Below are positions 1 to 9,906 of a stretch of 33,985 nt of DNA, piece by piece (the first letter of the stretch is position 1; each line of letters begins with the position of its first letter). Source of the stretch: Nemertoderma westbladi (lineage: Eukaryota; Xenacoelomorpha; Nemertodermatida; Nemertodermatidae). The position numbers and the translations under genes are program-made. Under the pieces are notes generated by a model that was given only the letters and a program-made list of their open reading frames with translations, ran no database searches and was not told where the DNA came from. The stretch is from NCBI GenBank assembly GCA_032718475.1, contig JAUCBJ010002748.1, positions 1-33,985 on the forward strand. Direction: 5' to 3'.

Positions 1-668
1 ACTAAATAATTTAAGTGTTTCGTTTCGTTAAATTTTTCGTTTCGTTTCGTTTCGTTAAATTAAAAAGTTATTAATAATTACGATATCAATTTATTAATAT
101 ATTGAAATAATTGAAAAATTATAAATGATATTATCCTTAATTGCTGTAATGTAAAGAGAGTAAATTATTACCTTCTATACAGCCAACCTTTAATGCCTAC
201 CAGTTAACGTTACCATGACAATGCAACAGTCTAGGGCGGACTACATTAGAACTGTAATAAGGCACTAAGGCAATACTGATAGTAATTACTACTATATAGA
301 ATATGGCAACTGGTATACCTGGGCGTTTCACCTGCTGGAACGTAACGTATGTTACCACTATAGTGGATAAAACTCAAAAGGAGACATACCCAAAAAATTG
401 GGGAGGGGGGGGGGGGGGGGGTCAACACCGTCCTTTATATTGAGAGAATTATACTGTACTATTTTATATTAAATTATATTGTACTACGAGCGGGAGGCGG
501 TTATTCTATTTATAACTATTATTTGATAAAAATGAAAAAATTTTAGAAGAAAACAAAACGAAAAACGAATTTAAACTCTATGAAACGAAACGAATATTTA
601 ATTGGATTTGTAAAAACGAAACGAAATTTATTAAAACGAAACTAAATTAAATTTCTTTCGTTTCGTTA
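1..668. repeat. Inverted clusters of CGTTTCGTTT-type motif
   Basis: The left edge (about 14-56) carries several copies of CGTTTCGTTT/TTTCGTTAAAT. The right part (about 547-668) carries many copies in the opposite sense (AAACGAAACGAA) and ends with one forward copy. Between them is A+T-rich DNA with a G tract. This could be a fold-back or MITE-like element with subterminal motif clusters. The ends and a target duplication cannot be fixed because the left edge may be cut by the window. No gene is seen here. Confidence 0.4.
405..421. repeat. Poly-G tract (17 G)
   Basis: An uninterrupted run of 17 G, preceded by GGGGA. It is one of seven G or C homopolymers of at least 17 nt in this window. Confidence 0.95.
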
Positions 669-1856
669 TGCCATCCCTGTTTCACATCATCATATATTTC
701 CACAATTACGTTTCTCCGAGCCCGCGGGTTCCGGTTGTCGACGTAGGAGCTCCCCAGCTCCTTATATACAGTCCTGAGTGCTGTGTGACTTGGTGGGCTC
801 TGGTTGTAGGTTGTGGGGCTCTGGTTGTAGCCAATACGAGGTCCTCGGTGCAGTAGCACATCTAACCGCAATGTTACTGCCTACAAGTGTCGCGCAGACC
901 CTGAGTCGTCTGCACATTTTTGGGCCCAAAGATATACGTTCAAATATTTGTAACTCTTAATCGACAGAACTTCAAACCGACATGTTGAACAATGGTACCT
1001 CAATGGTACAGCTCATCTTCCTGCGTGGCTCGCCCCAAACTATACACGTACAGTTATTAGACTTTTTAATATGTCAATCTCCCCGTTTTTTTAACACTAG
1101 ATCCAATATTAAATGGCCGGTTCGTAGCTATGTATCACGGACAGTCGGACACAGCTCCGGGTGGGTGTACTTAATTAAACACATCGATAAATGGGTTTAA
1201 ACATTGTTGCCAATAGGAGGACATAATATTGGCAAATTAATGGTGTTTAAGAGATAGATTTCCTTTTTATAAATTATAATAATTAATTGGAAGCTTCAAT
1301 AACTTTCGAATAAAACCAGCGTGCGGAAGTTATCAATATTCTGTTCATATGATTTTCCTTATCAGAAGATACAGTCCAAAAAATATTACATTATATTTGT
1401 AAGAACCGCAGTTAGTCTAGGATAAAAACTTATTTAGAGTGGGAAACTATAATAAACTAACTATAATTATGTAGAAAAACAATTTTCCACAAGAATTTGT
1501 TGTGAGAATCTCTATAATTGTAGGGCGAGAAGGACGTGAGCCTAAGACGTGAGCCTAAGACGGTTAACAATTGGTTAATTCGACGGTTTGATTACCTCAT
1601 GATGGAAATTATATGAATATTATAATATTTCTTGTCTTGCCGGTTGAAGCTTCAAGGGCGTAAACTAATAATTTAATATCTTCATTCCAAAATAACGTTG
1701 CAATAACGGCAAATAAATATTATGTTTTGGAAAATATATTTGTTTTCAGTGGAGTTTGTAGTGTTTGTGGTGTCGGAGAACCTATTTGTCTGATTTTCAT
1801 TGCGTAAGAATATATTTGAGTTGGTCCGAGTAACACAACGGCCATATTTCGTGTGG
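669..1856. other. UTP15 3' flank, no gene recognised
   Basis: A+T-rich sequence with only short, unrelated open frames. Position 1024-1037 carries CGTGGCTCGCCCCA, a motif that recurs at about 6151-6164 and, reversed, near 9645-9658, so part of this stretch probably belongs to a dispersed repeat. Near 1536-1561 a short GTGAGCCTAAGACG unit is duplicated. No exon or RNA gene could be supported. Confidence 0.5.
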
Positions 1857-2004
1857 CACCAATTAATAGTGGGTGCAGTGCAAAAGTAATCCGCACCAAT
1901 TAATAGTGGGTGCAGTGCAAAAGTAATCCGCACCAATTAATAGTGGGTGCAGTGCAAAAGTAATCCGCACCAATTAATAGTGGCTGCAGTGCAAAAGTAA
2001 TCCA
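1857..2004. repeat. 37-bp tandem repeat, four copies
   Basis: Four head-to-tail copies of a 37-bp unit that starts CACCAATTAATAGTGGGTGC and ends AGTAATCCG. The last copy differs slightly (TGGCTGC for TGGGTGC, and its end). The array starts about 33 bp beyond the UTP15 polyadenylation signal on the minus strand, so it lies where cleavage and termination would occur. Confidence 0.9.
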
Positions 2005-2036
2005 CATATGTTATCAACGTCAGGTTTTACGTTTAC

Positions 2037-2042
2037 TTTATT
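2037..2042 (-). terminator. UTP15: Polyadenylation signal of UTP15
   Basis: The plus strand reads TTTATT, giving a canonical AATAAA on the minus strand 38 nt past the TAG stop of the last UTP15 exon. This supports 2408-2080 as the true terminal coding exon with a very short 3' UTR. Confidence 0.7.
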
Positions 2043-2079
2043 AATAAATCTATTTCTATACCCTTAGGAAAGGTTACTG

Positions 2080-2408
2080 CTACATCGGTAAGGTAATGTT
2101 CATATCTGATTGGCTAATATTGATCGGTAAGGTAATGTTCATATCTGATTGGCTAATATTGTTAACATTATCTAGCACTCTGGAATCATCAGAAATGGTT
2201 GTATGTGCAGCTGCTGCATCCAGCGGTAGAGAATTAAACTTTGTCTGGGTCGACGATCCAACCACCTGACCCGCGGTCACTAACTCAACCTTCCCTAGAG
2301 TTTCCTGAAGAGTTCGTTGATATTTCAGTTGATATCGGGTTAGCGCGTGAATCCGTTTCAGTTTCCTAAGAAGTTTCGGAGATGTTGAGAAGTCCGAGCT
2401 GTACATAT
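2080..2408 (-). CDS. UTP15: UTP15, terminal coding exon
   Basis: This is the last coding exon of the U3 snoRNP/SSU processome protein UTP15. The acceptor is ATTTATTACAG followed by the exon at 2408. The first two bases complete an Asp codon begun by the G that ends the exon at 7630, so the junction phase fits. The exon then reads MYSSDF and continues to YQLKYQRTLQETLG, matching the family's C-terminal segment (human YQRELLETLG). After that the tail diverges and is longer than in vertebrates. It ends in a directly repeated SQSDMNITLP segment from an in-frame 39-bp duplication. The stop is TAG. In the family this C-terminal helical domain (UTP15_C) holds the protein in the UtpA/t-UTP complex, which acts in the nucleolus in pre-rRNA transcription and 18S maturation. 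The assignment is strong for the first half; the poorly conserved tail rests only on the open frame and the nearby AATAAA. Confidence 0.88.
2084..2161. repeat. 39-bp in-frame duplication inside UTP15 coding end
   Basis: Two head-to-tail copies (2084-2122 and 2123-2161) of a 39-bp unit. Because 39 is 13 codons, the duplication keeps the UTP15 frame and doubles the peptide NISQSDMNITLP at the C-terminus. Confidence 0.9.
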
Positions 2409-2551
2409 CTGTAATAAATATCAAATTATCGTAAACATATTAATATAGGCCCTATATCGTAAATTACTGTAAAATATTAGAACATAGCACATGCCCACCT
2501 ACAGGCTAATTTGTGCTGTATACCGGTAATGAATTAGTGTTGCAACCGAAT

Positions 2552-2632
2552 CGGGATCCACAATTTTCGGGATTGCAACTGTCGGGATCCACAATTTTCG
2601 GGATTGCAACTGTCGGGATCCACAATTTTCGG
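2552..2632. repeat. 31-bp tandem repeat with CGGGATCC
   Basis: Two full copies (2552-2582 and 2583-2613) and one partial copy of a 31-bp unit starting CGGGATCCACAATTTTCGGG. Similar CGGGATC motifs recur near 3315-3330, suggesting subterminal repeats of an old DNA element. Confidence 0.85.
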
Positions 2633-3723
2633 TATTCGGGATCGATTTTTTCTTCGGGATTTTTAATTTTATTGCGGCCATTAACTCATCCAAAACTCAA
2701 AATAGCCATCTGCCCAGCCCTCTTTATAGGAGTAAAAAAAACTTTCGAGAAATCTATGTGCTCTAAAAAATGCCTAGATTATGTAAAAATGTCCACTGAC
2801 TTTTTTCAAATGGTTCACTGATGTAGTTTATTTCCCACCTACGTATTTCATTTCACATAAGTTTTTAATATAATTTCTGCAACATTTTTAATATATCTAC
2901 TGCAGTCTGACTGAATCGCTTCGCTACCACATAAATTTGTTATAATATTCAATAAAAGCAACAAGTGTTTCTCTTTTTTATAATATAGACATTAATTTAA
3001 TAGATTTAAAAAGGAATGGATTTTAGATATAAATTCAGAAATCGGTTGTAAATCATGTAAATCAATCAATCCTTCTTCAATATCAATCCTCCAAAATTAC
3101 TGCAGCCCGTATCGGATTCGATATTAGAGCTCTCTCTCTCTCTCACCTTGACTGTCAACAGTTCAAATCTGAGTCTGCTTCCCAATCAGAGTCAGGAACT
3201 TTGTCAAGTGTTGTTTTTGTTATTCATAAAAATTGTACATTTTTATACAATTTTACAAATTTTACGCCACAGTGCATCTAAATTCAGATATCGCAAATCC
3301 CGAAACTTTTCAATCGGGATCGGGATCGTGACCGGCATAGTAATCCCGTGGTTCACAGTTTAAATTATTATTTATATTTCAAAATGTATTTAGTATTACC
3401 ACCGAGTTATATATGACACAGACTACAGCGATGTAATGCCTACATCCTTGTGACGCGGTCACTTGTTTCTTTTTAGAATAATTAAAAGATATTTCATGGA
3501 AATAAATCAATGTAAATAGTTTACTGTTTGTTATTCAACTGTTTACTCAAGTTTAGCAATAAGCCTTTCGCTTGCCATCGAAGTACAAGTTCGTGGGGCC
3601 TTCGCGCAGCACGAGGTAAGGTTATGAGATATAGATTAATATTGAGCGATTCTACTGTATCACAAACTCGGTATTTAAGAAATTTAACCGAAAAACCAGT
3701 AAATCAAAGAGAGGGGAATAAAG

Positions 3724-3745
3724 CCCCCCCCCCCCCCCCCCCCCC
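3724..3745. repeat. Poly-C tract (22 C)
   Basis: An uninterrupted run of 22 C, i.e. poly-G on the minus strand and therefore in the UTP15 pre-mRNA. Confidence 0.95.
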
Positions 3746-4443
3746 TCGGTCAACATCCCTCTTAATCTGCACCACCCCGGCCCAAAGGTGCACAGAGGAT
3801 TGATGAAAGGCAGGTGGTATTAACAGGGAAACTGTGTAACATATTATATATTTTTTTTTAATATAACACAAAATACAACTGGAAGCGATTCACAAATATA
3901 CAAACAGCACAAATTTCTTGCAAAAATAATTAAAGATCGCATATTATTTAATTTATTTAACCAACAAATAAATAAATAAACTCATATTATTGGCAATATG
4001 TTAAACTCATAAAGTAATATATTAAATATTTTAGGCGACCCAATTTGTAAGAAATATAAAACTTACCTTATGCCGATAGTAGGGATGTCCCGGAATTCCG
4101 TTCCGTCCGGAATTCCGGCGGTTTTTGAACGATTCCGGTTCCGGCCGGAATTGCCGGAATGGGGTCAATTCCGGCCGGAGTTTTACCGGAATTACAAGGT
4201 TCCTAGCTAGTTTGATCGTTGCAATTAGTTTGTTAAATTATTATCAAAATTTATATATTTTTTTAACATATACTTACCAATTAGTTTAAGATACTTGTCA
4301 ACACTTGTAGTTGTAAAAAAATAAACAAGTAAACTTTTATTCGGCAGTTAGAGCTACCACTTAAGGATGCAAGTCAGAGATGCGCCATGGCTAGTCCCAT
4401 CAAGCATTCGTACCGAAACGAAAACTACCCTGGCCCTCATGTG

Positions 4444-4498
4444 GGGATCGAACCCTCGACCTCCAGAGAGATATAAATTCAATGCAACCATTACACTA
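4444..4498 (-). repeat. tRNA-like (SINE head) segment inside hAT copy 1
   Basis: On the minus strand an A-box-like TAGTGTAATGG (4498-4488) is followed by a perfect B box GGTTCGATCCC (4454-4444), spaced as in an RNA polymerase III tRNA promoter. The same segment is found in hAT copy 2, so it is an old internal part of the element, probably a captured tRNA-derived SINE. A related tail, CTACCATTTAAGGATGCAAG, also occurs outside the elements near 7942-7961. Confidence 0.7.
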
Positions 4499-4579
4499 AG
4501 GTGGAGTCTAACTAAACTAAGCTATGCAACGAGGGGAAATTGACTGCCACCGTGTTTTTTAAAGTGAATGGGTGAAACA

Positions 4580-4602
4580 GGGGGGGGGGGGGGGGGGGGG
4601 GG
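4580..4602. repeat. Poly-G tract (23 G)
   Basis: An uninterrupted run of 23 G inside hAT copy 1. The matching part of copy 2 lacks it, so it expanded or shrank after the copies separated. Confidence 0.95.
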
Positions 4603-5428
4603 ACTGGACGCAAATCCCATCTTGACGAATTAATATCCCGCCTCAATGTTAAATTCTCAATTTAGGGAAAGGAGCAGGTTACACTGGCACGTTATTTTAA
4701 CCAAAACAATAAACTAAACTATAGTATTCGTATACAATTCACAACCACCTTAATTTACATCTTGTTAAACCTTTTGTCGCTTTGAAGCGATTTTTTATGA
4801 AATGCATTAGGCCCATAAGTAGTTTTCAGATTTTGTCTGAGTTCGTATGTCAAAAGTATAGCTCCCGTGCTCCACTGGTAACACATAAGTCAAAAGTCAT
4901 TTGTTAAAATATATAAGATGCGTCTCACATTTACTACATATTTCTACTCAAAGTAACCAATCACAGGCCTTCAGCATGCCATAAGTCATGAGTTGATTAT
5001 TGTAGATGGAATTATTATTATTATTTCAGATAGGGGGGGAAAATTGGACGCAATAAAAATTAATCCCTCTCCAGGAGAAACTCGACGCAAATAACAGCTG
5101 ATTACTCTCAATAATGAATTCCATGTCGTTTAAGGCCGAAAAGTATGGGGGTACTTCCAGTCCCATAAAAGGCCATAACGGGCCAGGCCGCTGTCCACTC
5201 CACCCACTTTAATCGCCCCTAGGTGCTGATTGATCTCTAGTAAACTTGGCTTTAGAAATTAAAAAATTCATTTATTTCACAAAAAATTATAAAGTTTCAT
5301 GGGTCATTTAGTGTATTTCAATAATTATACAAAATTCCGATTCCGGCCGGAATATTCCGCATGCTGAATTCCGGTTCCGGTTCTGGCCGGAATCAAAATA
5401 TCGATTCCGGGACATCCCTAGCCGATAG

Positions 5429-6269
5429 TATAGATACTGAAATATTAATTTATCAAGTCAACGCCAACGAAACTCCAACGAAAAAACCAACGAAATTATT
5501 TAGCTAATTATTCTAAGGAATCACGATTCAGGCGATAATTTTTGGAGATAAATAATAAGCAAGCTGGCTTATTAGTCTGACACCTAACATGAGTAGTGCC
5601 TATTTCCTATAGATGTAATTACCCGTTGCCATGTAGTGGTGAGATGATAGGACTGGTTCCCGACCAAGTATGCCAAGGAATGAGGGAGCTGGAAGTATAG
5701 AGTGGCAGGGGCATGTTGATAACTTAATTACATTTAGATCAATTAAAAACACATATTTCGTAAAGAAAATCACACGAACGAATTAAAAAGTATAATGGAA
5801 TGGGGTATGGGGATTACAGCTGTATAATTTTTAAATATAATTATTTATACCTTATACTATAAAATAATTAATTTCCATTAAGTCATGTTGAAAATGTTGT
5901 TTTTACCCTAACCATCATTAATTAATTGATTATTAATTAATTAACTGAATTTATCTTACCTACTCGAAGGTCACACGCAAATTCAACTTGGAAAATTTCT
6001 AAACTTTTGCCAAACAACATGTTTACCAAGTTTGGAGAGATTTCATTAAGGATTAAAGATTTCATTATTAACGTTCTAAAATTTGACATAACAGAACAAT
6101 AGACACACTGATAGAGTTAGTGGTACCCATATGCTAAGCTCGCTTACTTTCGTGGCTCGCCCCACAACGAGCCATTATTGGTCTCGGAGTGTTATTAACA
6201 AATTAAAACAAACCATTTCGTCGTTTAGTAATATTTAATTTTCTAATTAAAATTACTCACACCAAGGTC
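5429..6269. other. UTP15 intron, no feature recognised
   Basis: A+T-rich intronic sequence between the first hAT copy and the fold-back element. It includes an ATTAATTAATTGATTATTAATTAATTAA-like palindromic stretch near 5916-5944 and the dispersed motif CGTGGCTCGCCCCA at about 6151-6164. No exon is supported on either strand. Confidence 0.5.
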
Positions 6270-6277
6270 TGTCAAGC

Positions 6278-7439
6278 GGTTACGTCGCGTTTCGGCAACT
6301 GTCACGTTTAGGCAACTCAAATTCGCGTTTCGGCAACTGAACAATTACGTATCACCAACTGCTATAGTTGTGTTTCGGCAACTCGTTGTTGCATTTCGGC
6401 GAACTGAAATCGCGTTTCGGCAACTAGGTAACTAAATCTGTATCTGTAATGTATCTGTGACTGCACTCATCATGTAAGTATATTATAAATGATGACAAGT
6501 TTAAGTTAGTTATTGTTTTTGACGGCAGAGTTGTTAACTGTTTGAGTTAGTTAGTTAATTTTAAATATACCCGCAACTGAAGTTGTGGATGTAAACGTTT
6601 GGAACTGGAGTCTGTCTGTGTGAAACACAAATCCCGTTTACAATTTCCAAGGTTAGTTTTTGTAATACAAAGCGAAGCGCACCTTGCTGGGCGGGGTTTC
6701 CAGCTACAACTTCAGTTATAATTAATTTCAGTTAATATTATGTTGAATTGGTAATTTTTTAATATTTTTTTCAATATTTTGCTCACTCAGACTTACCGGT
6801 ACAATATTACGCTTACAAGGGGATATAGACTTCCACGACATGTGTAGTAGCCCTAACTTTGATTTTATGGATCAGACATAATAACAATAATAATTATAAT
6901 TCATTTATTGTTGGTTTTGTGTAGGCCTCCGGTAATAGTCAGTAGTGTTGGAGTAGGCGTGGGTAAACGGGTCAGAGTAAAACGCGGATCCGGGTTCTAC
7001 ATTTAACATTGTCCCTACGGAAGTCGATTTTTTTTATATTTTTATAACTCCCAAAAATAAAACTATAACCTGTTCTATTAACTTTAGTTAATTGTTTTGG
7101 TTAAAATAACGTGGCACTGTAACCTGCTCCTTTCCCTTAATTGATCGTTTTACACCTACCCTGGGTAAACTAATGTAAAATGAATTGAATAATGGGAAAC
7201 GTAATGAGGCAAAGGTAATAATCTATACTCTAGACTCTATACAGTATCCAGTTGGCCTTTGTTTACGAGTTGCCGAAACGTATCTATCAGTTTGCCTAAG
7301 CGCATCCTGTCAACAGTTGCCGAAATGCAACTATGAGTTGCCGAAATAAAACTATGAGTTTCGGAAACGCATCACTCAGTTGCCGAAACGCAACCTTGTT
7401 ACCATGTTGCTGAAACAGTTGCCGCAACGCGACAACACC
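6278..7439. mobile_element. Fold-back element with TTTCGGCAACT arms (1,162 bp)
   Basis: The left arm (6278-6430) carries about six variants of GCGTTTCGGCAACT. The right arm (about 7268-7439) carries the same motif in the opposite sense (AGTTGCCGAAACGC). The outermost bases match as inverted termini (GGT..GTCGCGTT.CGGCAACTG). Flanking 8-mers TGTCAAGC (6270-6277) and TGTAAAGC (7440-7447) differ at one base and look like an aged 8-bp target duplication. No transposase frame is inside. The interior (7090-7140) shares a block of at least 45 bp with hAT copy 1. Fold-back/MITE architecture is clear; the superfamily is not. Confidence 0.75.
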
Positions 7440-7629
7440 TGTAAAGCAGCACTGTTTATCATCTTTTAATATTACTATATTGTTATTATTATTTGCCAAA
7501 GCAAATTATGATTAGTATTAATCGTGCGTAATAAAAGTGTAGTTCTGTTTGATAATGAAATGACACAGTTTAAATGCTGTGATTGTATGTAACTAATGAA
7601 ATAATTCGATAGTTCTTGGTATTACGGAC

Positions 7630-7822
7630 CTGTGACGATTTCTAGAACCACGGATAGTATTCGAAAGTTTCCTGGTAGCAATAAATTAATACGTATAAAT
7701 TCCAACAAGGATGCTATCCAACCGGGGTCTCTACCTTGTAATGCGTTACGTAACACATTACGTCGCCATAACTCCCGCAACATTCCAACAGCTTTCTCAG
7801 GATTGTGGATTCTGTAATTAAT
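7630..7822 (-). CDS. UTP15: UTP15, penultimate coding exon
   Basis: This 193-bp exon has 64 codons plus one base. It reads INYRIHNPEKAVGMLREL and then NALQGRD, ending at ILSVVLEIVT. It aligns without gaps to the UTP15 C-terminal domain (human [26 protein letters not shown] and onward). I chose the acceptor TTTTATTTAG ending at 7823 over TTACAG at 7812. Only the former continues in phase 0 from the exon ending at 9461, and it restores the exact spacing seen in other species. The donor, CACAG|GTCCGT, is weak after GT, but the leftover G plus the next exon's AT makes the expected Asp. It lies about 200 bp from a large 19-bp minisatellite. The domain belongs to the UtpA/t-UTP module of the SSU processome. 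Confidence 0.92.
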
Positions 7823-8022
7823 CTAAATAAAATCGCTATTGTTTGTTTATATTCTTCGATATACAACGCAAATGATTAAAGTAGATATAAAGTAATTAGT
7901 TATATGATAAAAAGTTTGAAACCGGTAATTTAGCTTGGGTCTACCATTTAAGGATGCAAGCGGGATAATCAAATAATATGCTAAACATATGTTTGAATCC
8001 AAAGCTCATGGCCTTAGAGGTT
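7823..8022. other. Intron between UTP15 exon and minisatellite
   Basis: A short intronic stretch. It carries the CTACCATTTAAGGATGCAAG block (about 7942-7961) that is also found inside both hAT copies, so it contains a fragment of a dispersed repeat. Confidence 0.5.
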
Positions 8023-9393
8023 AGCTATGTATGTAGTAGTTAGCTATGTATGTAGTAGTTAGCTATGTATGTAGTAGTTAGCTATGTATGTAGTAGTTAG
8101 CTATGTATGTAGTAGTTAGCTATGTATGTAGTAGTTAGCTATGTATGTAGTAGTTAGCTATGTATGTAGTAGTTAGCTATGTATGTAGTAGTTAGCTATG
8201 TATGTAGTAGTTAGCTATGTATGTAGTAGTTAGCTATGTATGTAGTAGTTAGCTATGTATGTAGTAGATAGCTATGTATGTAGTAGTTAGCTATGTATGT
8301 AGTAGTTAGCTATGTATGTAGTAGTTAGCTATGTATGTAGTAGTTAGCTATGTATGTAGTAGTTAGCTATGTATGTAGTAGTTAGCTATGTATGTAGTAG
8401 TTAGCTATGTATGTAGTAGTTAGCTATGTATGTAGTAGTTAGCTATGTATGTAGTAGTTAGCTATGTATGTAGTAGTTAGCTATGTATGTAGTAGTTAGC
8501 TATGTATGTAGTAGTTAGCTATGTATGTAGTAGTTAGCTATGTATGTAGTAGTTAGCTATGTATGTAGTAGTTAGCTATGTATGTAGTAGTTAGCTATGT
8601 ATGTAGTAGTTAGCTATGTATGTAGTAGTTAGCTATGTATGTAGTAGTTAGCTATGTATGTAGTAGTTAGCTATGTATGTAGTAGTTAGCTATGTATGTA
8701 GTACCCCTAGTAGTTAGCTATGTATGTAGTAGTTAGCTATGTATGTAGTAGTTAGCTATGTATGTAGTAGTTAGCTATGTATGTAGTAGTTAGCTATGTA
8801 TGTAGTAGTTAGCTATGTATGTAGTAGATAGCTATGTATGTAGTAGTTAGCTATGTATGTAGTAGTTAGCTATGTATGTAGTAGTTAGCTATGTATGTAG
8901 TAGTTAGCTATGTATGTAGTAGTTAGCTATGTATGTAGTAGTTAGCTATGTATGTAGTAGTTAGCTATGTATGTAGTAGTTAGCTATGTATGTAGTAGTT
9001 AGCTATGTATGTAGTAGTTAGCTATGTATGTAGTAGTTAGCTATGTATGTAGCAGTTAGCTATGTATGTAGTAGTTAGCTATGTATGTAGTAGTTAGCTA
9101 TGTATGTAGTAGTTAGCTATGTATGTAGTAGATAGCTATGTATGTAGTAGTTAGCTATGTATGTAGTAGTTAGCTATGTATGTAGTAGTTAGCTATGATG
9201 TAGCAGTTAGCTATGTATGTAGTAGTTAGCTATGTATGTAGTAGTTAGCTATGTATGTAGTAGTTAGCTATGTATGTAGTAGATAGCTATGTATGTAGTA
9301 GTTAGCTATGTATGTAGTAGTTAGCTATGTATGTAGTAGTTAGCTATGTATGTAGTAGTTAGCTATGTATGTAGTAGTTAGCTATGTATGTAC
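8023..9393. repeat. 19-bp minisatellite, about 72 copies
   Basis: About 1.37 kb of head-to-tail AGCTATGTATGTAGTAGTT units (19 bp). Variation is very low: a few GTAGATAGC variants (near 8268, 8827, 9131 and 9284), two GTAGCAGTT variants, one unit missing two bases near 9195, and one CCCC-containing junction near 8703. The array fills most of the intron between UTP15 exons 9562-9461 and 7822-7630 and stops about 70 bp from the former. The homogeneity suggests recent expansion, and the length is likely polymorphic. Confidence 0.97.
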
Positions 9394-9460
9394 TGTGTAT
9401 GTACTACTATGTATGCAATAAATGCGAATACAGTTATTTTTTACATAAAACAACATTTAC

Positions 9461-9562
9461 CTTTAGAACGGAATTAAGGGCTCTTGTTATGTTAAACTTT
9501 CTCAGCAGTTTATCACAAAGCTCCACAGACTCAACTCTTTTTCGCGCTACAATCTGGTCACC
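9461..9562 (-). CDS. UTP15: UTP15, internal exon (C-terminal domain start)
   Basis: This 102-bp, phase-0 exon of 34 codons reads GDQIVARKRVESVELCDKLL then RKFNITRALNSVLK. It aligns over its whole length with human UTP15 ([20 protein letters not shown], then KHFRISKALDRVL). Splice sites are a good acceptor, CATTCCCTTTAG, ending at 9563 and the donor AAG|GTAAAT at 9460. It begins the C-terminal helical domain after the WD40 propeller. About 10-20 residues normally just upstream (the basic segment ending ..IKGKNY.. in human) are not encoded here or in the exon at 27345-27223. They are presumably on a small unlocated exon. Confidence 0.9.
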
Positions 9563-9906
9563 CTAAAGGGAATGCAATAAGAATATAGTAGAAATAACTA
9601 TTTACACAGGCCTACTATCTACTTACATACTCGTATCATGTGGGTGGGGCGAGCCACGTAAGTCCATGTGAGCCTTAGCGTAGCGTAACAATTAGTGAAA
9701 CGTCCGTCGAAAATGTTTGAACGCTAATATCAGTCAATCTTTTATGAAATGGAACCAAACTTCGTACACAATGACACATGTAGTCTATAAAAAGACTAGA
9801 AATTATACACACAGACAGACTTATTTAGTTCATCTGTCGACCGCTAGGGGGCGAATAACTAGACTGTTGACCAATTGTGCCTCTACGAAAAGGCCTATCT
9901 GGACCC
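9563..9906. other. Intron and possible LINE 5' leader
   Basis: Non-coding sequence between the UTP15 exon and the 50-bp monomer array. It contains TGGGGCGAGCCACG at about 9645-9658, the reverse complement of the motif near 1024 and 6151. The part after about 9720 may already belong to the 5' leader of the LINE. No coding signal is seen. Confidence 0.4.

Larger units (their letters stand above)
2409..4071. other. UTP15 intron with minor repeats
   Basis: Part of the intron between exons 7822-7630 and 2408-2080. It holds a 31-bp tandem repeat (2552-2632) and CGGGATC-rich copies in the other sense near 3296-3350, possibly the two ends of one degenerate element. It also has a short CT microsatellite near 3129-3144 and a run of 22 C. 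No coding exon is recognised. Confidence 0.5.
4080..5420. mobile_element. Non-autonomous hAT-like element, copy 1 (1,341 bp)
   Basis: The element starts TAGGGATGTCCCGGAAT and ends ATTCCGGGACATCCCTA. These are inverted termini, followed inward by many TTCCGGCCGGAAT subterminal motifs. It is flanked by a perfect 8-bp target duplication, GCCGATAG, at 4072-4079 and 5421-5428. The 8-bp duplication and TAGGGATG-type termini are the signature of hAT transposons. No transposase frame is present, so it would depend on another copy. The interior holds a tRNA-like segment, a run of 23 G and the dispersed GGAGCAGGTTACA motif. A second copy lies at 29773-32493. Confidence 0.9.

Noticed and set aside
7630-7812. 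Alternative UTP15 acceptor TTACAG at 7812
   Set aside because: It would leave one extra base and break phase with the preceding exon; the upstream TTTAG at 7823 restores phase and family spacing.
7632-7817. Plus-strand 61-codon frame
   Set aside because: It is the antisense shadow of the UTP15 exon at 7822-7630.
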